The notes under the pieces were generated by a model. The model searched no databases and was not told the origin of the DNA. It was given only the letters and a program-made list of their open reading frames with translations. Positions 1 through 12,359 of a stretch of DNA of 64,000 bases are shown here, in pieces. A program made the position numbers and the translations under genes. Numbering within the stretch: position 1 is the stretch's first letter; every line of letters starts with the position of its first letter. The DNA is from Polytrichum commune (taxonomy: Eukaryota; Streptophyta; Polytrichopsida; Polytrichales; Polytrichaceae), in NCBI GenBank assembly GCA_950295325.1, contig OX485803.1, forward strand, positions 56,375,554-56,439,553, written 5' to 3'.

Positions 1-2099
1 TGTAACTCCAAATGTTAACCCGCACTAATTACACAAACAATATACAATGTTTTTTCTAATTAGTGTGGGTGGGAAATTCATGTGGGTTAGAATTTAATGT
101 GGCCCACATTAGTTTTATAGTACTTGCCTTGCCTTAAAGTTTCATCCAAATACGCAGATGAAAAAACCTACACTAATTTTTCACACAAGAAATTAGAACG
201 GGCCACTCCAGATTATTAAAAAAAAAACCAATGTGGGTAATTGGGAATTGGTGTGGCCCACGCTTTAGACAAAACAATGTAGTTCTAAGGAAAAAACCTT
301 TTACTCTCCACTAGGGGGAGGGGGGGGGCTATTGATATTGGATTGCTAGGTGAGAATCACCACAAAATCAACCTTATTGCGGATGAAGATTCTCTATTAA
401 ATGAAGACGTTGTCCCCTTTTGTGGATCACTTCTTTACACCGCCTCGTTGAGCAGATAAATCCTCGATTTGCCATTGTGATTGGCCAAAATTGGTGCTCT
501 TCTAAAAGCGTTTCTGCATCCTTCTTACACCGCTACTATGAATGACCAAAGTGGTACTATTTTGTACTTCATGTCGCATGTGATTAATCACTTTTAACAA
601 TGACTTGTTCGATGACATCGTTGCATTCACTTGTTGATAGCTTAAGGATGAAAAATAGGTGTCGCCAAAAAGAAGGTGTTACTTTAAGACCTTAGTACCC
701 TAGGTCAGAAAGTTGCATGTAGTTTGTGAAGCGGTTGTCTCGTCTACACTCATGACAATCTATGTCATACAAAGCTCTAACAAACCACTTGTTAAACCCA
801 AGCAAAGCAAGAGTGGAAATTGCTATACTCAGCAATGGTATCACCTGAGTCAATGGTATTTTTACTTTAATTTCCTCTGTTTTCATGCACACATGCTTTG
901 GTATTATTTGCCAAATTACGTCTCCAACTTTCAAGAATATGTAACCATGGTCAAAGTAAAAGAGAGGTTGTCGATGTCCAATTAGCTCCCTAATCATCCT
1001 CCATATTAGGTTCAGGTTTAGGGTACAAATCCTTGAGTAACGGATGCCAATTTCATAATGTGGTATCGAAATCATAATGAAGGAGGTATCACCACCAAAA
1101 TACTAATTGCTACTCTAATATAATATTATAATTCCAAGTGTTGTGTATGTGTTAATAAAAATAAACTAAACACCTAATGGTTAATATGAGTATGAAATAA
1201 TATAACCATGATACTTTTCAAGCATTAAAAGGGGTTTGACAAGGATCAATAGCACTCTATATCACTACATAAAAATAGAGTGCCCACTTTTGTTTACTTC
1301 TCTAAATTTATATTGACTAACAAAGATTCTATGTGATGCTAGGATTTGTAGTGGCTTTAATTGCACTCTTGGTATGTTGGAAACCCTATGACAATCGACG
1401 GGAGGGGAGGGGGGCGGGGCTTCAATGTAGCCCATACATTACCACATGGGTGTACAACCATTAAAAAGGGTATTTAAAAAAAAACCTCCGATTCATAGAG
1501 TATACATATGGGATGGATTTGTTGCACCCATTTTGTAGAATAAATGGGGTAGTATAAATTTTGGTGGAGAGATAATTGTAAACTGCATTGTGTATGCATG
1601 TTTTTTTTTGTCTCTCTCTATTACTCATATCATGCATACACAATGTAGTTTACTCTAAGAGTTCAAAATTTTGGTATACATATATAAGACTATTATGTAC
1701 TGCATAGTCTATGATTTGTATTTTATAGTCTATGTCTTGTATTTTCTTTATTATTATTATAAATTATGAGATTTTGTATATAGGGTTTCTATAAAGGGGT
1801 CATGCACACACGTGACTCCCACTCTAAAAAGAAGAGTGTGCATCCCCCCCCCGATGGTAACAATCGTGTCAATAATTAAGTGTTACCCCTTAAAGGTGAA
1901 CCAAAAACTTCCCAAATTCACTCAGAAACCTAAATTTAAATCAACAACTATTAAAGTAGATCAAGACCTCTTATGGTAGATCTAGCCAATAGGATGATAG
2001 CTTTGTGTAGTTAAAATTGTTCACGCAAATAGTTAGATGTCCATGTGTCCAAAATTAGAAGAATATTACGTAAATGTGTATGTTGGTATTGTCAGGCAT
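1..2099. other. AT-rich intergenic DNA, no gene recognised
   Basis: Short open frames here (up to 127 codons) have no family resemblance that I recognise and are low-complexity or AT-rich. The first 270 bases repeat a 'GTGGCCCAC' theme on both strands, also seen near 25.5-25.8 kb, which suggests old MITE debris. No RNA gene or intact repeat end could be placed. Confidence 0.5.
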
Positions 2100-2380
2100 C
2101 GCCGACTATCCAGACAAAAACATCCGCCCCGACCTTTAGGAGTTGATTAGGCAGACCAATGTCTAGGGAGATTTTTGAGCATAATCAATTGAGATCCTCG
2201 TGTTTCCAAATCCAACCGGTTACATGTTGACATCTTCCGATCTTTCTTTACTCATTTGAGATACATTCTAGATCCCTCTAATGCGGTCGGTAATCTTCCT
2301 GAAGCCTCGAACTTCAACCCACCATTTTCTCAAACTCAACCGGCTCGTTTGTGACCGCACTAAATATGATATCTAGTGTC
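2100..2380 (-). repeat. dispersed repeat family A, copy 1
   Basis: Read on the minus strand, this matches the copies at 2584-2965. Shared landmarks are a GGGCATAAT-like start, GTGTTTCCAA with a nearby AACCGG core, a stretch like ATCGGTAAT, and TCAAACTCAACCGG near the other end. It ends beside a family-B-like ACTAAATATGAT segment. Confidence 0.6.
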
Positions 2381-2583
2381 ACCTACAACTTGGAATTACA
2401 GAATGCTATACCTATTTATTGTGTACCTCATATTCTACCAACAAATCTTAAATCGCACATTACACAGAAAGAATCACATCAATAGTTAAAAGACATAGCA
2501 TTGTGTAAATCCACACAGTAATTAAGCGACACTAAACATCCTGTGTTTAGTGTAGCAGCGAGGCGAGTTGCTCTCCGTTCCAT

Positions 2584-2965
2584 GATCAGGGAGAACCGGC
2601 AGTTAGTTACAGATGAACCGGTTGTGTTTGAAAAATAACCGGTTGAAGTTCAATCCAAGACTGCAGGAAAATTACCGATCCTTTCAGAGGAATTTATAGA
2701 ATATACCCCAAGCTCAATAAAGGGAAAAACCTATGATCGGGGAGAACCGGCAGATAGTTACAGATGAACCGGTTGAGTTTGAGAAATAACCGGTTGAAGT
2801 TCAAGACCGCAGGGAAATTACCGATCCTTTTTGAGGAATCTATGGAAGAATATACCCCAATTTAATAAAGGAAAACCGAAAGCATGTCATCAACATGTAA
2901 GCGGTTGGACTTGCAAACACTCAGATCTCAACCGATTATGCCCAAACAATCTCCTCGATCATTGT
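2584..2965 (+). repeat. dispersed repeat family A, two tandem copies
   Basis: The segment starting GATCAGGGAGAACCGGC at 2584 recurs at 2735, a period of 151 bp. Each copy contains GATGAACCGGTTG, then AATAACCGGTTGAAGTTCAA, then AATTACCGATC and a GAGGAATCTAT-like block. The second copy runs on to about 2965. Short open frames at 2831-3162 overlap this repeat and are not considered genes. Other copies lie at 2100, 3780, 22890, 24470 and 40458. Confidence 0.75.
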
Positions 2966-3779
2966 CTCCGTTCCATGGCTTCCCGAAATCAGTCAACCAC
3001 CCAGCCGGAACCCAATTCTCTGCATGGTGTGCGAAAACCACGGCTCCTGATTCCTGCTGCAGCACCCTAACGAGCCAATCACATGCCAGCACAGCGATGA
3101 GGTGGCACAATGCACATGCTGAGTCAGCTGGTCATCTTCTTCTTCTTCGACGAGTCCTCTAGTCACACGTCCCCATAAGAAGCGTACATACTACATACAC
3201 ACTGGTAGTCTGGTGCTACTAATTAGTTCTTAGCTCGCTTCGAAACAGATCTGCAGTGCTAGTGCTGCTCTGCTGCTGCTGCCGCCGTCGTGCCTCCTCC
3301 TATTGTCGACTACATGACATGGTTCCCCAAATATGCCCCAGGTGGAAAGCGCAAGGCAGTGACTGGGTTGTAGTATTATATTCTAAGAAGTATGTAAGGC
3401 GGATGACCTTTGAACTCGCCTCCTAAACCCAAGGTACTGATCTCAACGGCCACCAGATGGCCACACGGATACATCACACGCGTTGGTTTGGGCAGCAGGT
3501 GTTTCATGTGCGTGTGCGTGTGTGAGAGAGCCATCGGTATCCGTATCCATGTGTCTACAAGAGACATACTATAAGTTATAGCTTAGCTCCACATCCGCGT
3601 GCTGGAACTCTGGATCCGGGCGTTGTTCGTAGGATTAGATTAGGGCAACTTATTAGCTAGCTAGTGTAGTGGTGTTGGTTAGTTAGAACTTAGGGCATTC
3701 CACGTATACGCATCCCGAACGTGCCAACGATACTTGTAATGTGTTGTCCACCGACATAGCTTGCATCGTGCTAATGATA
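2966..3779. other. intergenic, no gene recognised
   Basis: Contains a CTG-rich run near 3263-3290 and a GTGTG run near 3510-3525. Open frames are short and overlap on both strands. Nothing codes for a recognisable domain. Confidence 0.5.
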
Positions 3780-4025
3780 CCTCCACCCGGGATTGCCCAT
3801 CGGTGTCCGGGGAGGGTTTGGGGCATAATTGGTCAAAATGCTAGTGTTCCCAAGCCGAACCGGTAACGAGTTGTGATCTTTCGGTTTCTTCTTAATCGAT
3901 TTGAGGCATGTTCCTTAGATTCCTCGAAAATGGTGGGTGATCATTCGTTGAAGTCTTGAACTTGAACTGCTTATTTTTCAAACTCAATCGGTTGATCTGT
4001 AACTAGCGGTATGTTCTCCCTGTTC
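3780..4025 (-). repeat. dispersed repeat family A, copy 4
   Basis: Minus-strand copy: GGGGCATAATTGGTC, then CCGAACCGGTAAC, then TTCAAACTCAATCGG. Together with the copies at 2100-2380 (-) and 2584-2965 (+,+) it forms a cluster in the order minus, plus, plus, minus. Confidence 0.65.
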
Positions 4026-4445
4026 ATTGATGTCCATGTGCCACTACATATGTGAAGGTGGAGGGATCTTTTGTGAGACAAATGAGGAGTATGACAACGG
4101 GATCCACACTCAACTTTGTGGTTGTAAAGGGGAAGGGCCCATATCAATATGCATATAAATCAATGTTGTGTCATTCTTTTAAAAACGTGTTTTTATCTTA
4201 CTATTACTATGTATCAATTTATGATGTAGAGATGGACTTGGTTCATTATGATGACCTTGCAAACAACATTCAAATCAGATCTTGTGTGAGCGTCAAAGAA
4301 TAAAGGTGCCATGTTATCCTCCCTCCTAATTGCAGGGTTTGGAGGTTTAAGAGGTCCTTGGACCCTCCTGATTAAATACACAAAGCTCTAGAAAGTTGTG
4401 GCATATGGACATTGAGAGTGGTGAGCGCGGGTGGAGAAGTCCTAA

Positions 4446-5139
4446 GCGCATCTCCACCAATGTCACCACCTATCACCACATCTCTCTCCACCACTATTAT
4501 AAAGGGAGCCGAGGCATCACAATCACTGCACCATCTCCTTCCACACTAGTCTTGACATATTTAGAGGAACTAAAATGAAGAAGACAAAATATTTCAATCT
4601 AACAATATGGAGCGTAATCTGTCCTTGTCAAACCTCGTTGAACATTAGAAAACACTCTTTTCATAACACTTCATGTTTACATTAACCTTTATATGATTAC
4701 TTTGCTCTTATGAACACAAACTCATTATCCTCGTAAACATTGTGGGATTATAATTGTATATATCTACATTGATATGTGCCATACAATTTGCCCCACGCTA
4801 TTTTATCAACATTCCAAACTATTTTGTGTATTTATCACCACATTAAGAATATAATTTTTTATTAAAAAAATATTTCTATTTCTAGAGGGAATCCGAAATA
4901 ACAAAGTTCTAAGTTCTTGTGATATGGTTTTGACAAGGTGACCCAAGGAAAAATTGGCATGAGTAAAAAGGCAACCTATTCGCGAAAGCAACCTAATTGC
5001 ACATATCAACGTAGACAATTGGTGATGCCTCTACCATCAAAAGTTGAAGACCCCTCCACCTAGTACCCCATGAGCTCCTCTACTACCACTTTGCAGTAGG
5101 AATTGGAGGGGATTGTGGTGGGAGGTGGTGGAGATGCCC
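4446..5139. mobile_element. Tourist-like (PIF/Harbinger) MITE, 694 bp
   Basis: The left end reads GCGCATCTCCACCA and the right end, reverse-complemented, reads GGGCATCTCCACCA. Both are flanked by TAA (4443-4445 and 5140-5142), the 3-bp target duplication expected for PIF/Harbinger elements. No transposase frame is present, so it is non-autonomous. The interior at about 4780-5010 is similar to 22200-22460 (shared AACCTATTCGC and CAAACTATTTTG landmarks). Confidence 0.65.
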
Positions 5140-5142
5140 TAA

Positions 5143-6245
5143 AAGGATGGTTGTGTCCGTAAAAGCTTAGAACCCTACTACTAGGTACCCTACGAGGTTT
5201 AAGGTTAGTGAGCTTGTCAAAATGAGACTTCTCTTATCAACTATACAATATTTATTTATTTATTTATTAATACTACATAAGGTAGATAGCTATTACAACA
5301 ATGAGCTAAAGCATGTACATAGGCCTATTTCTCAACTCACAGGAATACTGAATTCAACCATAAAGACCTCCCCAATGATTGAATTCATATGGCCGAGTGG
5401 AATCACCATTCTTAAGAGGGGCTTTAGAGATGGCGAGGGCGAACGAATCCATACATTAATTCCTTGTTGGATGACTACAACCCTACCTCCAAACAACCGA
5501 GGTACGGGTTGTTTTTGCTCTAACCCTTTAGAGATCCACTAAGGAGGGGATGGACATAGGTAGGTGCTAGATAGTGGAAGAGATAGGTGATGGCGAAGCA
5601 AGACACTAGTAGCCTGCTTCACTTCTCAGTGTCACCTGTGTACAATGTGTTCTTGGATTCTAAATATCATTCACTTTTCTTGGGGGGGGGGGGGGGGGGG
5701 GGGGGAGTCTAGCCACTATGGGAACTAGAAGTGAACAGGAAAGTGAGGAAAGTTTCTACTGCTTCCTTCTAAGCTTGTTCAAAATCCAGACAGCAAGTTA
5801 AATTCCCCTCTCCCCAAACACAAGCACAAAACATACACACGGCCATTGAAAGCTAGAATCTCATCATCCAAGCTAGACATCGGCCACCTACCGTTGTAGC
5901 CTGTATGAAATGATGTTGAGCTTTCTAAAAGTGCAAGGGAACATACTTTCTTCTGCCTGCACCCCACTTGCGAACCCTGAAATGTAGCACATTGGAGTCA
6001 GTTAATTGACACTCGATCATGAAGTGGGGCGCAGATAGATAAGCCTCGAGCATTAATTGAATTACTCGGCACCACCACGATGCAATGTGCTTGCTTGCTT
6101 CTCAGGAAAGTCGGAACAGCTGCCCCGCCCCTTCAGAGACATCCTCTTTGCAATCTACAAGCGAGTGCGCGGTTCATTAGAAAGTGGGTAGAGAGAAAGC
6201 AGGTCCCAGTGGATGCCAATGGCACGACAGTACCTCTCGCCCAGT
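5143..6245. other. intergenic, with a 24-nt poly-G run
   Basis: No gene recognised. There is a TATT tandem run near 5250-5268 and an uninterrupted run of 24 G at 5682-5705. The open frames here are short and unlike known families. Confidence 0.5.
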
Positions 6246-6629
6246 GTTCAAGATTGAAGCCTTCATATGAGTTTCATTTTGAAGGGCTCTCAAATTTCAA
6301 TACTTCAGTTGAAGGGCGGGTTCAAATCCAAGACATCAATCCAAGAATAAAGAAATGAAATACAAAACTCATATTAAACTTGTGCATGAATTATATGGTA
6401 CGTGTTTTCGATACAATGTGAAGAATTAAGAATCAACTATCTAACTCTACTTCTTGTAGTGACAATGTCCTTCGCTTGTTGGTTCTTGTGGCGGGCATAT
6501 TATATTGAGGACTTCAAGTGACGTCCTCATTTTCAATTTGGGGTTGCGTTTTGAAGTGTTGTTTTGAGAGAGGTATATTTTGAAGGGCCAAATCGTGTTT
6601 GAAGGGCGTTGAAGACTTCAATCTTGAAC
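6246..6629. repeat. imperfect inverted repeat, possible MITE
   Basis: A 20-base arm at 6246-6265 (GTTCAAGATTGAAGCCTTCA) is matched at 19 of 20 positions by the reverse complement of 6610-6629. The spacer is about 344 bp and TGAAGGGC recurs inside. No clear target duplication is visible, so its status as a mobile element is uncertain. Confidence 0.35.
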
Positions 6630-6749
6630 TCAGTGACTGCTCTTGCCCAAAGAATGGAGATGACACCATTCCTTAAAACATCCAGTAAGGTATGCGGCTG
6701 CTGTTCGGTTGGTTTTCCTTGTTCTTCATCTTCCATTGATGATATTTAT

Positions 6750-7000
6750 GTTTTAAACAAGTATATTGCATTAGCATATCTATGATGAAACATCAACAAA
6801 ATTTGGATTGAAAATCGAATCTCTCCCAAGTTAGTTATGGTTATTGGAAGTACACGTGTATCGATTCCTTCATTAGATACATACCCCCCTCCCTCCCCTA
6901 TCCCGATTGTATTGACTATTGAGTGTAGAGTAGGTTCATATATAGTTTTCAACTTTAAGTCCCGACTTCCTCGTTATGTGTGTCCTTCAAATTCTTGGGT
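6750..7000 (+). repeat. dispersed repeat family C, copy 1
   Basis: A pyrimidine-rich CCCTCCCT run is followed by TTGACTATTGAG and a (T)AGA(A/G)T(A/T)GGTT block. The same order occurs at 20780-20960 and 32215-32270. No coding capacity recognised. Confidence 0.5.
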
Positions 7001-9289
7001 TCTTTGGTACAATCATGCTTCTTGTTCCCTCCAAGCTTTGTTGCGCAAGTACAAACTGGCATTGAGTTGCCACTAGTAGGAAAGTGGTAACCAAACAATA
7101 GGATATTAAACAACATGCTTATAGTATTGATGCAACCGGTCTATGAGTAAGTTAGATTGGCAATGTTGTATTTTGAAAACAATTGTTCGCATCATGTTAT
7201 TTGGGACTGTCTTTTCTACAAGTGTGCTCTTCAAGTGCATAACCACACATTGAACATAGAACACTATTAAGATCAAGCGGTTTTAAGTTAGATAATTTTA
7301 GTGTGTGCATCTATCTATAAGTTTAGATTATGTGAGCACTTCAAGTTGTGGGTCCCATGATCAAGACTACACTCAATAGTATGTTTAGTGTCACCAATTC
7401 TATTTGTCTTGCTCATTTGTCTTTCCTTGTAAATTTTTGGAGATATTATACATTTGCAATATTGCAATTACCTACTAAGTGATTTTTTCATGCAAATTCT
7501 AATAATTTATGACAATAGTTCATTACAAAAATGTTTGGATGCAAAATATACCAAACTCTCTTCCGATAATTGGCATAGATTTCATCAAATTTCAAACATC
7601 CATGACAAGACTTTTCAACTTATCCAAAAGAAGTAGTATTAGAAAATCTACCACAATGAAGTCGAATACCATATGATACTAAATACAATATTCAATGTAG
7701 TTCCAATACGTAAAAAAATTAACCTGGAAATGTATTTGATAAAAAAAATATTGGGATTGGTTCCCTTCTGGAAAATTTGGAATTCTCCCCTCTATATGTT
7801 TCATATTCGAAGAGATGAATTACTTTCAATGGGGAGAAACACATGTAATTTAATGATAATGAGGACACACGTAGACCTACTTTGGTAAATTCACTTGAAC
7901 TAGGATTTAAGTACACTTGGATTTATGCTTGAACGTTGGACAATTCCAACCACCAATATGACATACACTAGATCGCAAAACCACCAATAAAACATACACT
8001 ATGATGGTTGGTGAACATGGAATATAAACATTCGCATTTGTTGTTGTTGTTGTTGTTTGGTGTTTTTGTCCCACAAGTGCACATACCTTATTATTCTCGG
8101 ACAATTGGTTTGTCTAAATATACCTAAATGCCAATACCTTGTAATTAACAACATGAGGTAGAGGTGACCACCATGACATTGGGGATGCTCTCTTATACCA
8201 TGTCCACACCAAGCCAGTTGTCAGTCTTCGGCAATAGGAGTCCTTGTTTATAGGGAAAGTGTTGTTCCTTCTAAAATTTAGTACGACCTGCAAGGATTCT
8301 TCTTCCTACTCACCGTGTTCTCATTGGATGTAATGTATTGCAGTTTTGCCAATGCATACAAGACAAAAACTCCTATGAAAATAAAAACTCTCCCATTGGT
8401 GTGGACCACTTGCTAGTCCTAGCGTGGGCATCATATTACTGTGTGCACATACAGGGCGGTGCTGGGAAGTTTTAAATGCTTGATTTAGTGCCTTTCAGTT
8501 TCTCTTTGCTTGCATGGGAGCTGGCTCAACTTGCACCTTTAGGTCCAAGTTTTGTTCTTGAACCACTTGCAGAATATAATAATGATGCGATCACCCACTG
8601 CCAGTGAGAGTCTTTTGGTTTGGCATTTGGCAATGATGTAGAAGAAATTCAGTTCCTGATGATAACAAATAAGCGACGAGGTCACTTGATAATGACCGCC
8701 CTGCCCTTCCTCGCACACATATAATTTAATCAAACCAAAGCACCACATAGAGTCTAAAGGCAACATACCCTTTGCCTTGCACAATTGACTGGTGGAGCCC
8801 CTACAACTTAAAGTGTGTGGGCCTTATGCAGTCACTCTTTGCAATTGTACACCTAGCTAGGTATATCTTAGTAGTGTCTGATGGGTATATGACAAGGCAA
8901 ACGTGTTACAATGAGATTGAATACTTGCTCAGAATGTACGTATATATGTCTCTATCTACCTATCGATCATTCTATGTCCAAACCTTCATATACCTGTGGG
9001 AAGGTTCACGGCACTTATATATGCTTGTTTGAAGAGAATGAGATTCTTTATTCATCTTGGCTTGAAATTTTTTCTTGATGTGATATTTGCATTTGAACGA
9101 ACCTGCTGATGCTGGACCTTACAATGACGAGTTTCATGATTCACCCTTGCTAATCGGACAAGATAATTCTCACTTTGATCCAACGGCCAAAATTGTACGT
9201 TCACCATTAAACTATGAGAGCTTTGTTGGCTTCTCTCCCATTCCATGAATGGGTGGTGAGAAAGAACAGTTGCAAACACACTCGCAAAT
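7001..9289. other. intergenic, no gene recognised
   Basis: AT-rich. Holds a (TTG)n microsatellite near 8037-8058. Open frames are under 90 codons and show no domain. Confidence 0.5.
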
Positions 9290-10020
9290 ATGCGAACGCG
9301 TGTTGTCATTACCATTTGTGGTAAGTTACGGTTGCATCAGCCCCCTCTAGTCGAGGGTGATCCATTTTGGTAAAGAGGTTGAAAGAAAGAATGAATTCCC
9401 GCGGGCCTCCGATTGGTGACGGATTTGGAAAAGGAGAGCATCACCGTTTTCATTGGCGGAGCGGGCATTCGAGACTCAAGAGTGACTTGGTAAGGAAAGG
9501 TGGGGTTTATTTTAGTTCTTTATTATAGAACGCTTGTTTTCGGGGTGCCATCCAGCTTTTGACGATGGATAAGGCCACCTCACCTCACCTTACACTACAT
9601 AACTCACCCCGTCGACCCAATCGGTGAAGAGGCTCAAAACGAGAAGTTACGCGGACTCTCCGATTGGTGCCGGCGTTGGAAAGAGGGAGAGGCATGGATG
9701 CGATTGGCGGGCGGGGCATTAAAGAGTGGGGAGTAAGTAGGAGAGGAGGGAGGAGGGGGGGGGGGGGCTCATAAATGTGTGAATGTGTGTTGTCATTACC
9801 ACATGGCTTTTGACAATGGACAGAGCCACATCATCATCCCACAGCTGCTGTACCTTATGTTACATAACTCACGAGGGTGATCCAATTGGCGGAGAGGTTG
9901 AAAACGGGGACGACTTTCTTCCATGTTAACTTATGAGGCTGATCCGATTGGTGGGGAGGTTGAAAACGCAAATTAAAGAAGATCAAAGTTACGTGGGCGT
10001 TGAAAAGCGAGCGAGACCGA
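9290..10020. repeat. diverged tandem repeat, about three units
   Basis: Units share GTTGTCATTACCA, CTTTTGACAATGGA-like, CATAACTCAC, GATCC(A/G)ATTGG and GAGGTTGAAA blocks in the same order. They recur at about 9300-9480, 9540-9740 and 9780-10000 with many differences. No reading frame is conserved across units. Confidence 0.5.
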
Positions 10021-10089
10021 GCAGCTGCCATTGGCGTTCATCAGGAGCAGGGTAAGTTTTGTTTGGGGGGTGGGGACGCTTTTGGGAGA

Positions 10090-10390
10090 CTTTTGTGTTG
10101 GAGGTCCTATCTATCAGATATCCATGTATATATGTAGGTACAGTACTGTGAATCCCAGGACTCTGTTCATGGTATTTACTGTCATGTAGTATTTGGGGTT
10201 GCGCATTGCTTATAAAATTATATTGTGTATTGTAAGATTTTACCAAGATTATGTAGTGTCCAAACAACCAATTTGACCTTTGTCGGTAAGAAATGAGAAC
10301 TGTAGTAAAACTATATAGCAATACGTAACTTCAAAAGTAGGTGACACTGAACATTACGAATGGTGTATTGTTCTCTCCTTTGACTATGGC
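10090..10390 (+). repeat. dispersed repeat family B, distal module (B2)
   Basis: Matches 23840-24070 in collinear blocks: the TTTACCAAG block, GTGTCCAAACAACCAATTTG, CTTTGT(C/T)GG, then GTGACACT and AATGGTGTA. About three quarters of positions look shared by eye. Non-coding. Confidence 0.6.
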
Positions 10391-10739
10391 ACGTTTGGGC
10401 GTGCAAGAAAGTGTCATGCTATGCATCATATGACTTCTGGGTCTCCAATGCTGTAATATCAAGGTTTTTCCAAGGAAATGACATGTTCCAATGAAAAATG
10501 TCATTTTGTATACACAATGAAGATACGTAAGTATGAAGGAACATTTATATTTTTGAAGAAATATGCTCACAATGTCACACATGATGGAGTTTAAAAAAAT
10601 ATATAGTCCCATGATGTCTTCTTCATATCACACACTACAAAAGTAGGAATCTATTGTCTTCTGATGATGCTTGTTGATGTTGGAAATTGACATCTTGCTC
10701 AATTTGCCCATAGAAGATTGCATGTTCATCACATCTACA

Positions 10740-11470
10740 ACTGAAAACTCTAAAGGATGCCCCACTACAAAATTTCATAGTAATTGGGCATACTTATGAG
10801 CTTGAGGAAGCTTAACTATTGGTGTTAGCTGGTCATCCACATGATTCCTTGCCATTGGCTCTTCATTAAAATCAAAATCCAAATGGATTTTTCTACCCCA
10901 TGCCAAATCCACCAACTCGCCCATGTTGAACTTTGCATCAACAATTTTTTCTCCTGCCAATTACACATATTCTTCAATAGGCAATTCTTCCCTTCCAAGA
11001 TTCAAAGAGGAAATGAGACTTGCCAATTCATTTGCTACTTCTTTCATTCTTGATTTCTCACGTTCACCATCCATGGAAAAATTGGCACTCCAATCTGTAG
11101 GTAAAATCTTGGACATCCTTTAGTTGTTTCATACGATTTGGGGATTTATCTCTCTCCACTTTGAGGGCATCACGTAATACCTTGCCTTACATTAGGCATT
11201 ATTTTCCTCAAGTCTTGGTGAGTAGTAGAAGAATCAAACCAAGAGAGATGCCATTCCAAAGCTTCTTCTTATATTGAACTTTGAATGTAGCAATTATTCC
11301 CTAATCCAAGGGTTGTACCACACTTGTAACATTGGTGGTTGGAAAGCAATTATAGTAATATTGCTCAATTGAAAGGTTGAAATACCAAATGATTGACCCC
11401 TACCAACGTGCTTAAGGGAGTGAGTAGCATAATTGTCCATAATTAAAAGCACATGCCACTCAAGATTGTT
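10740..11470 (-). pseudogene. decayed pogo/Tigger-like DDE transposase
   Basis: On the minus strand, 11294-11512 reads LLIMDNYATHSLKHV followed by a stretch like ITIIAFQPP. This is the second catalytic-Asp block (VDNaptH...v.flPPn) of the CENP-B/pogo DDE_1 transposases. Immediately downstream the frame reads LD-stop-GIIATFKVQYKKKLW, where the family has QPLDQGII(a/r)xFKxxYr. The Gln codon of that motif has become TAG. Remnant coding continues to about 10775, giving an acidic tail typical of the C-terminus. Frameshifts, an internal stop and the lack of an N-terminal helix-turn-helix part show it is dead. No terminal repeats were found. It may be a relative of the family that produced the element at 56534. 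Confidence 0.65.
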
Positions 11471-12359
11471 GTCACCTCCAGAGCCAAGAACTTGAAGGGT
11501 AGGCATGGGCAAATTTAGGAGTAGAAGTTGGCAAGGATTGAAATTTCCAATTTAAAGAGAATCTGCAAGAATCAGGTGTGAGGACAAATTTTGAATAAAG
11601 AAGAGGAATCAACAACTTCATAATTCTAGTCTGTAGATCTAGTGATCCCTAAAGCCTTCAACCTCACATGAACCTAAAGACTCAAAAGTGTGATGTCTAT
11701 TTTGAAACCAAGGTTTAAAACAATTTACTTTAGTCAACTTAATTTATGCGATTGATGACTTCTCCATATACTCCCCAATCCCAAAGCATATCCTAAGCAA
11801 GGGTCCCACCAACTACACACATTAATTACGTCTATTATATAACAAACTGGGCCTAAAAAGTGTCATAGTCGTATTATTAGGGTGAATTAACACTAGAAAG
11901 TTTGGTGAACGGGAAGTGTGTCATATAATCGCGGTTGTCATACACCCTAACCTCTGTAATGTCACCCTCCATAATGTCACTCCCTCTCTTATATCCCAAA
12001 ACCCTAGGGAAAGGATGTGCGTTGTTTAAATCTCCCTCGTCGTCACATTTCCCTCTCGTATATCATGGGGTTTGACACCAAAACAATCTTGCAAAGAATT
12101 CAAACCGCACACTTGCACACATCATGTTGGCATCATTGTCATTATCGTCATTATTGCAATGTTGACTTTGTGTTGTTTCATAATGTCACATGCTACATTA
12201 ATTCTCTATTATCACGCATCCATGTTAACACTATATACCTCCTTAATACCACGTGCACTTTGGTTGCCACAAATATGACATTAAGGAGGTTAAAGTGTAT
12301 TATCGAGTGTCAGGTTGTTGGGGTTTGATTGTAGCGTAGGCTAGATGATGTGTGAAGGC
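11471..12359. other. intergenic, no gene recognised
   Basis: Open frames at 12017-12328 are short, Cys/His-containing by chance and lack homologous motifs that I recognise. No repeat ends were placed. Confidence 0.45.

Noticed and set aside
1-300. MITE suggested by repeated GTGGCCCAC-like stretches
   Set aside because: No matched ends or target duplication could be located, and the window edge cuts the region.
692-1075. 127-codon minus-strand open frame
   Set aside because: No family resemblance, overlapped by another frame on the opposite strand, and AT-rich intergenic context.
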